Under the pieces are notes generated by a model. The model made no database searches. It was not told the origin of the DNA and worked only from the letters and a program-made list of their open reading frames with translations. The translations under genes were made by a program, and so were the position numbers. Shown in pieces: positions 60,501 through 64,000 of a stretch of DNA of 64,000 nucleotides. This DNA is from CALOAD01 sp942491415. Its GTDB lineage: Bacteria; Cyanobacteriota; Vampirovibrionia; Gastranaerophilales; CALOAD01. Every line of letters starts with the position of its first letter. Position 1 is the first letter of the stretch. Location: contig CALOAD010000008.1 of NCBI GenBank assembly GCA_942491415.1, positions 107,188-171,187 on the forward strand, written 5' to 3'.

Positions 60501-62551
60501 ATGCAGGAAGAAGCATTTTTATTAATGAAGACATCACCACAAGTAATGGCAATTTAACAATTATAGCTAATGATTCTAACGCCATTTTAGCTCAACGCAA
60601 TGTTGGAGCGGGATCTGTAATAATGGCTGATAATACAAACATTAATGCAGGTACGGGAGATGTTAACATAACCGTTGATACAAATAGCGATTCAGGAGAA
60701 ATTTCTCTTGAAAATATTACAGCAGGAAAAGTAAAAATAGCTAATAATGGAACTACTGCCGGATCTGACGTTATTTTAAATGGAACCATAACCTCTTCTG
60801 CATCAGGTGATGCTGTAGTATTATCAAGTAAAAACGGTGTAGTTACAAATAACACAGGTGACAATGCTATAAACCTCACCGGTGATGAACTAAAAAGATG
60901 GTTAATCTACAGTGATACTCCCTCAAATACCAATGAAAATTTCACTTCATATAATAAAAGATACAGTGTAGATTTTGGGGATGATATTTCTGCTTATAAT
61001 TCGGGAAATTATGTTTTTTATAGACATACGCCGACATTAACGGTTAAAGCTATTGATAAAACAAAAATATATGGCTCAACCAATCCTATACTTGATTTTA
61101 TTTTATCGGGATTAATTGATGGTGACTCTCAAAATGATGCTTTAACAGGAGGGTTGGCAACTACGATCAACGAATTAACAAATGCAGGAACTTATGCTGA
61201 CTCTATAGTACAGGGATCTTTAGCTGATAAATTAGGATATAACGTTGTGTTTGAAAAAGCTGATATGACTGTGGATAAAGCTCCTCTTTCTTTAGTCATA
61301 GATAACGCATCAAAGACCTATGGACAGTTAAATCCTTCTTTAAATGGAACATTTGCAGGTTTTGTAAATGGAGAAAATGATTCTGTTCTGGATGCTAAAA
61401 GTTTTACTACAGATGCAATTCAAACCAGTAACGCAGGCTCTTATAACATAACACTAAGTGATTTTAATGATAATAATTATTATCTGACTTCAACAACTAA
61501 TGGGACTTTGACAATAGATAAAGCCCCTCTTTCATTGATTATAGATAACGCATCAAAAATTTACGGGCAATTAAATCCTTCTTTAAACGGAACATTTGCA
61601 GGTTTTGTAAATGGAGAAAATGATTCTGTTTTGGATGTTAAGAGTTTTATTACAGATGCAACTCAAGCCAGTAATGCGGGTTCTTATAATATCACATTAG
61701 ATAATTTTAATGACAATAATTATTATATAAGCTCAACTACTAATGGAGTTTTATCTGTAGAAAAAGCCCCTCTTTCATTAATCATAGATAACACATCAAA
61801 AGTTTATGGACAATTAAATCCTTCTTTGAGCGGAACATTCGTAGGGCTTGTGAATGGAGAAGAGTCCTCTGTTATAGACACTCAAGTTTTTACCACAAAT
61901 GCAATTCAAACCAGTAATGTTGGTTCTTATGATATTACATTAGCTGATTTTAACGATAATAATTATTATCTGACTTCAACTACAGATGGTATTTTAAGTG
62001 TAAATAAAGCCCAACTGATAGTTAAAGTAAATGATTCCAGTAAAATTGAAGGTAGTGTAAATCCTGTTTTTGATAGTACACTTACAGGTTTTGTATTGGG
62101 GCAAGATGAATCAATATTAAGTGGGGAACTTGCTTATAATACAGATGCAGATGAATCAAGTGCTATAGGCAATTACTCGATATCAGCCTCAGGCTTAATA
62201 AGTAGTAATTATGCAATTACTTTTGTAGACGGTAAATTAGCAATAAAATCTATTGCCTCATCAATTGCTTATGATGATAAGATAAAAAGCTCAACAACGC
62301 CCTTTGGAGATGATGAAACATCTGATAATACAGATATTGTTGATGAATCAGTAAGTGAAATTATTGAAGAAATTCTAGAAAAAAAATCACCAACTTCAAA
62401 TGAAAACTTTGTTAATGTGGCTGATCTATCTCAAACAGAAGGACTGAAAATAGTTGCGAATAAACTTAATGCTTCTTATCTAAGAAATGAAAAAGGTTTG
62501 CTTAATACGATAAATTATCCGAATTTTTTAGGAAGAATATTTGGTAAATAA
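57563..62551 (+). CDS. FhaB-like two-partner secretion exoprotein (TpsA) with FG-GAP-like and MBG repeats
   Basis: The 1662-residue protein has a long, basic signal region (1-47, RRNRIKKQ-like, cut after SYAN), then a TPS domain (about 48-200) with FLINPHGILFGENASVNLGA, the signature for TpsB secretion. Beta-helix-like repeats follow to about 560. Six units starting FGxSLAMIDGKLAIGA (about 577-916) resemble FG-GAP/integrin-type propeller blades. A second helix region leads to MBG domains: one diverged (about 1157-1237), three nearly identical 81-residue units (1238-1480), and one diverged. It has no CdiA-like C-terminal toxin. A cell-surface adhesin is the likeliest role. Confidence 0.9.
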   Translation: MRSLKRNRIKKQKKIVNRLNKIFLSLTMATAFSACTPSYANVNFPDAANLGNNVTVGTDGNTYQIKHGSGKVFENDWNSFNSPSGKTIDFNFSQNGQVSINRVLGNQVSQILGKLTESGAGGNVFLINPHGILFGENASVNLGAFTATTANITSYDLEKGIYKFEQGNIPASIINKGNITISDSGFISLMAPVVKNLGTIQAKSGTIALVSGNKYTLTIANGQDVSINIDKGLSQDLINSEEIALISNNGTIKAGGGSVVLSAKAMENVIQNAVNNDGVISANSVSEVNGNLIFGNVKIDGGDHSLVLNNQIEAKGGTVDINGGYTIINGTVDVSHENGGNINVKADGDLNLNGKLLAKGSSGNGGNIIIDSTGDYAAISDAVIDVSANKGGFIRHTAGGQILTSGKYLATGESKQGGKIHISAPTVKLLGATVDASGASGGEILLGGEKQGAATGILSNSQLLMISKGSTVKADATSQTGDGGTIINWSDGKSYIFADLSAMPGELAEKGGFIEVSGKEYLNFTGDIKTGKGNVKGQILIDPKNIIIGEDESTGIVYKMAITNGFDSISVDDTDKFGGSLAMIDGKLAVGAYQDGAGDKGAVYLFTFDKGSSYEGLTLNQKVSHGSALTGGTTLNLTDGDCFGSSLAMIKGKLAIGAYKDNNKGAVHLFTFTEDTTFENLTNVKKLAHNAQIQLQDGDSFGKSLAIIDGKLAIGAYGDDTNGSNKGAVYLFTFNEGTAYEGLTEVKKLADGVAGLNVENNYDYFGSSLAMTEGKLAIGVKNDGNERGAVHLFTFDENTAYEGLNHFEKITHGFDGLVVKDGDYFGNSLAMIDGKLAIGTGFYDETESNQGAVYLFSFKEGTNFEELDYNQKLTHGTFGLNLAPSSKFGNSIAMIDGKLAIGADGVGSSVHLFTFGGLPSSEYDQYGDNSSDTMYMSASRLAKLLGNPQDIILSANNDITINEIINVNNISGNGGSLTLNAGRSIFINEDITTSNGNLTIIANDSNAILAQRNVGAGSVIMADNTNINAGTGDVNITVDTNSDSGEISLENITAGKVKIANNGTTAGSDVILNGTITSSASGDAVVLSSKNGVVTNNTGDNAINLTGDELKRWLIYSDTPSNTNENFTSYNKRYSVDFGDDISAYNSGNYVFYRHTPTLTVKAIDKTKIYGSTNPILDFILSGLIDGDSQNDALTGGLATTINELTNAGTYADSIVQGSLADKLGYNVVFEKADMTVDKAPLSLVIDNASKTYGQLNPSLNGTFAGFVNGENDSVLDAKSFTTDAIQTSNAGSYNITLSDFNDNNYYLTSTTNGTLTIDKAPLSLIIDNASKIYGQLNPSLNGTFAGFVNGENDSVLDVKSFITDATQASNAGSYNITLDNFNDNNYYISSTTNGVLSVEKAPLSLIIDNTSKVYGQLNPSLSGTFVGLVNGEESSVIDTQVFTTNAIQTSNVGSYDITLADFNDNNYYLTSTTDGILSVNKAQLIVKVNDSSKIEGSVNPVFDSTLTGFVLGQDESILSGELAYNTDADESSAIGNYSISASGLISSNYAITFVDGKLAIKSIASSIAYDDKIKSSTTPFGDDETSDNTDIVDESVSEIIEEILEKKSPTSNENFVNVADLSQTEGLKIVANKLNASYLRNEKGLLNTINYPNFLGRIFGK
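59291..60312 (+). repeat. Six FG-GAP-like repeats within the exoprotein gene
   Basis: Six units of about 55-65 codons, each beginning Phe-Gly-x-Ser-Leu/Ile-Ala and containing GKLAIGA and KGAVYLFTF-like strands. The DNA is diverged, so this is a protein-level repeat. A six- or seven-bladed propeller is a reasonable guess. Confidence 0.8.
61274..62002 (+). repeat. Three tandem 243-bp repeats (MBG domains)
   Basis: Units at 61274-61516, 61517-61759 and 61760-62002, each 81 codons, in frame and close to identical at the DNA level (for example AATCCTTCTTTAAA in units one and two). Flanking MBG units at about 61031 and 62003 are diverged. Such a tract can change copy number by recombination. Confidence 0.92.
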
Positions 62552-62555
62552 TAAA

Positions 62556-62588
62556 AAAAAGGGCTGTCATTTGATGACAGCCCTTTTT
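62556..62588. terminator. Bidirectional terminator after the exoprotein gene
   Basis: A 15-bp perfect stem, AAAAAGGGCTGTCAT (62556-62570) with ATGACAGCCCTTTTT (62574-62588), and loop TTG. It ends both the rightward exoprotein and the leftward OmpH-like gene. Confidence 0.93.
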
Positions 62589-62598
62589 GATTGAGTAT

Positions 62599-63063
62599 TT
62601 ATTTTTTTAAATGTTTTATAACATCTTGTGTAATATTAGTGCCGCCATATATTACACTGTTTCTTCTTAATACAATAATTAACCCTTTAGATTCAGCTGT
62701 TGTTTTTATAGAATCAAAAACATTTTTTTGAACAGAATTAAATATTTTTTGATATTCAGCATCAAAACTTTTTTTCTTAGATTGGAGTTCTTTTGTGAGT
62801 TTTGTTTCAAGGTTTTTTCTTTCTTTTTCATTTTTTGCAGATGCAATTTTATATTTAGCATCTGTAGCAAATTTTTGTAACTCCAGAGTTAAATTTTTCT
62901 GTTTTTCTTGCATTTTTTGAGCATCAGGATAATTTTTTAAAACAATTCCTTCATCAATAAAACCTATATTAGAGGCTAAAATTGTTGAGTTTTGAGCAGA
63001 TGATGATAAACTTACTGCTACTACAATAACAGCGGCAATAATAAAAAACTTAAACTTATTCAT
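62599..63063 (-). CDS. OmpH/Skp-like periplasmic chaperone
   Basis: The 154-residue protein has a signal peptide (about 1-23, FFIIAAVIVVAVSLSSSAQN) and the OmpH/Skp pattern: IGFIDEGIVLKNYPDAQKMQ, a long coiled-coil pair (KNLTLELQKFATDAKYKIAS to KSFDAEYQKIFNSVQKNVFD), and a final strand region (GLIIVLRRNSVIYGGTNITQ) with DVIKHLKK. It binds unfolded outer-membrane proteins such as barrels in the periplasm; the adjacent TpsB is a possible client. It supports a diderm envelope. Confidence 0.88.
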   Translation of the reverse strand: MNKFKFFIIAAVIVVAVSLSSSAQNSTILASNIGFIDEGIVLKNYPDAQKMQEKQKNLTLELQKFATDAKYKIASAKNEKERKNLETKLTKELQSKKKSFDAEYQKIFNSVQKNVFDSIKTTAESKGLIIVLRRNSVIYGGTNITQDVIKHLKK

Positions 63064-63169
63064 TAAAATTCTCCTTTAACAAATATAAACTACCAATTAT
63101 TTAAGTTTAATATAAATGAAATCGTTAAATTTATCAATTTATAAGCTCTAAAAAACTCTTTACAAGTTA

Positions 63170-63199
63170 TTGACAAGCACCTTAAAAAGAGATTATTAT
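63170..63199 (+). promoter_or_regulatory. Putative sigma70 promoter of tRNA-Leu
   Basis: A perfect TTGACA (63170-63175), an 18-bp spacer and TATTAT (63194-63199), ending 9 bases before the tRNA 5' end. Confidence 0.5.
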
Positions 63200-63208
63200 A
63201 ATTTTGTT

Positions 63209-63290
63209 GTCGGAGTGGCGGAATTGGTAGACGCGCACGGTTGAGGGCCGTGTGGAGCAATCCTTGAGGGTTCAAGTCCCTCCTTCGACA
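63209..63290 (+). tRNA. trnL-GAG: tRNA-Leu (anticodon GAG)
   Basis: The acceptor stem GTCGGAG (63209-63215) pairs with CTTCGAC before discriminator A63290. The anticodon stem CACGG/CCGTG encloses the loop TTGAGGG with anticodon GAG at 63243-63245. The T arm is GAGGG-TTCAAGT-CCCTC. There is a long variable region, as in class II tRNAs. CCA is not encoded. The transcript reads rightwards into a T-run. Confidence 0.96.
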
Positions 63291-63309
63291 TTTTTATACC
63301 CAAATAAGT

Positions 63310-63430
63310 TAGTTTTCAATAATATCCGATGCGGTCGCATTTTCTGAAAACATTGTCCTCTGCTTATGTATACCGACTTGCAAGATTGTTTTATTTTCTT
63401 GGTTATATTTTGATATCGGTATATTCTACA
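63310..63430 (-). repeat. Dispersed intergenic element, copy B
   Basis: The reverse complement matches 18450-18572 in ordered blocks: ATACCGATA, TTGCAAGTCGGTA, TAAGCAGAG, GTTTTCAGAAAATGCGACCG, TCGGAT and TTGAAAAC. The outer stem GTTTTCA/TGAAAAC is kept but the middle of the stem is not as well paired as in copy A. It begins 20 bases after the tRNA. Confidence 0.8.
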
Positions 63431-63542
63431 AACTATCTCTTTAATCAGTTGGGTAGTTTTTTGCATTTGGACTTGCTTTTATTTTTAGAAACAAATAATA
63501 TTATAAAAAAATTATTTACACTTTTTAAACAGGAGAAAACAA

Positions 63543-63827
63543 ATGGAAGAAAAAATGATGTTCTTGAAAGCCTTTTTCTTTAAGTGTTTTATTGTTGCGT
63601 TTATTTTGATAGTATTCACAGCAGTATTGTTTGCCGTAGGTTATGTAGATTGGGCTTCCGGTCTTGCTTATTCTTGGTACGGTATTGAAAAAGAAATTTT
63701 TATTGAAACGGCAATATTTATGACAGGTTTATTAAAAATAGGAACTATTTTACTATTTTTAATCCCTACTATTGCACTGCATTGGATGAGTTGCAAATGC
63801 TGTTGCAAGAAGAAAACAGAAGAATAA
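63543..63827 (+). CDS. Small two-helix membrane protein with Cys-rich tail (hypothetical)
   Basis: The ATG has AGGAGA about 7 bases upstream. The 94-residue product has two membrane helices (about 10-33, FFFKCFIVAFILIVFTAVLF, and 58-80, FMTGLLKIGTILLFLIPTIA), a loop with WASGLAYSWYGIEKE, and a tail with SCKCCCKKK. The Cys/Lys tail could bind metal or be acylated. It has no family name that I recognise. It is convergent with the next small gene. Confidence 0.68.
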   Translation: MEEKMMFLKAFFFKCFIVAFILIVFTAVLFAVGYVDWASGLAYSWYGIEKEIFIETAIFMTGLLKIGTILLFLIPTIALHWMSCKCCCKKKTEE

Positions 63828-63832
63828 AAATT

Positions 63833-63991
63833 TTACTCGCTTAATATTCTCTTGAAATAAGCGATGGCTTCGTCAAGATTGCGAATAGTGTAACCAATTT
63901 CATATGGGCAAGAACCTTTTTCTTCCAGTAGTTCGTTTTCGACTTCTGTTATTAAAGCTCTTGCCTTTTCAAGCTTTTCAAGTTTTTCCAT
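63833..63991 (-). CDS. Small charged protein, 52 aa (possibly partial)
   Basis: Read leftward from the ATG at 63991, the frame encodes a 52-residue Glu/Lys-rich helical protein, beginning MEKLEKLEKARALITEVENE and with GSCPYEIGYTIRNLDEAIAY near the end. The frame is still open to the window edge, so a start upstream is possible and the ribosome site cannot be checked. It has no recognised family. Confidence 0.5.
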   Translation of the reverse strand: MEKLEKLEKARALITEVENELLEEKGSCPYEIGYTIRNLDEAIAYFKRILSE

Positions 63992-64000
63992 TTTTAATTT

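Noticed and set aside
61274..62002. Three 243-bp repeats considered as a CRISPR or insertion
   Set aside because: They are in frame within one long gene and encode MBG domains.
62003..62551. C-terminal toxin of a CdiA-type exoprotein
   Set aside because: After the MBG units there is only a short low-complexity acidic linker and a brief tail; there is no VENN-like motif and no small immunity gene follows, the next gene being OmpH-like on the other strand.
63329..63583. 84-residue open frame downstream of the tRNA, overlapping the small membrane protein gene
   Set aside because: It lies largely in the dispersed element copy, has no ribosome site, and its frame overlaps a better-supported gene at 63543.

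Overview
The window is a contiguous piece of a low-GC bacterial chromosome with short intergenic gaps and mostly housekeeping genes. The cell looks diderm: there is a Skp/OmpH-like periplasmic chaperone, a Wza-like outer-membrane polysaccharide export protein, a two-partner secretion pair (TpsB barrel plus FhaB-like exoprotein), a heptose-7-phosphate kinase, a family 9 glycosyltransferase and an O-antigen-ligase-like protein. The prepilin with the KKAFTLAEVLI leader, the HEAT and TPR proteins, c-di-AMP synthesis and the general gene content fit non-photosynthetic relatives of Cyanobacteria (Melainabacteria/Vampirovibrionia, e.g. Gastranaerophilales-like). That placement is inference from family recognition, not a phylogeny. 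No rRNA operon, CRISPR array, prophage or intact insertion sequence is visible.

Layout. 1-5.4 kb: FAD oxidoreductase (cut by the window edge), PadR regulator, then a leftward run of CtpA-type protease, AmrS-like radical SAM enzyme and M20 peptidase. 5.5-7.35 kb: a small protein, a larger protein carrying the same N-terminal module, and mnmA. 7.35-8.06 kb: a gene-less, hairpin-rich island bounded by a perfect 21-bp inverted repeat. 8.06-14.2 kb: coiled-coil protein, thioredoxin/CcdA pair, site-2 protease, cdaA, lysA, mqnC. 14.3-18.4 kb: radical SAM protein, a 57-aa protein, phosphodiester glycosidase, CoA-dehydratase-activase-like protein. 18.6-21.3 kb: operon of ClpX-type zinc finger protein, a large HEAT-like protein, ruvX and a DUF1292 protein. 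21.4-31.8 kb: HEAT protein, sensor kinase, PQ-loop protein, B-box zinc-finger membrane protein, TPR protein, a GHL10-type glycosidase, mgtE, an SH3-like secreted protein.

32-43.6 kb: glyA, a WecA/TagO-type transferase that probably uses an ATT start, prepilin, relA/spoT, DUF167, secG, YqeG phosphatase, U32 protein, two tandem response regulators, MnmC-like methyltransferase. 43.6-47.6 kb: exopolysaccharide operon (phosphoglycosyl transferase, Wza-like, Wzc-like with a degenerate P-loop). 47.9-50.4 kb: rsmB, SPFH protein, small CxxC protein. 50.9-55 kb: leftward envelope operon (heptose kinase, DUF4330, O-antigen ligase, family 9 glycosyltransferase). 55.8-62.6 kb: TpsB and a 1662-residue TpsA exoprotein. 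The end carries OmpH/Skp, tRNA-Leu(GAG) and small proteins.

The least explained material is non-coding: a dispersed family of intergenic elements (about 18.45-18.57, 47.67-47.75 and 63.31-63.43 kb) containing a long hairpin, the bounded island at 7.38-7.96 kb, and a 30-nt sequence shared upstream of glyA and rsmB. The most notable protein oddities are the polysaccharide co-polymerase lacking the P-loop lysine, the exoprotein with six FG-GAP-like repeats followed by nearly identical 243-bp MBG repeats, and the small protein that duplicates the N-terminus of its neighbour.
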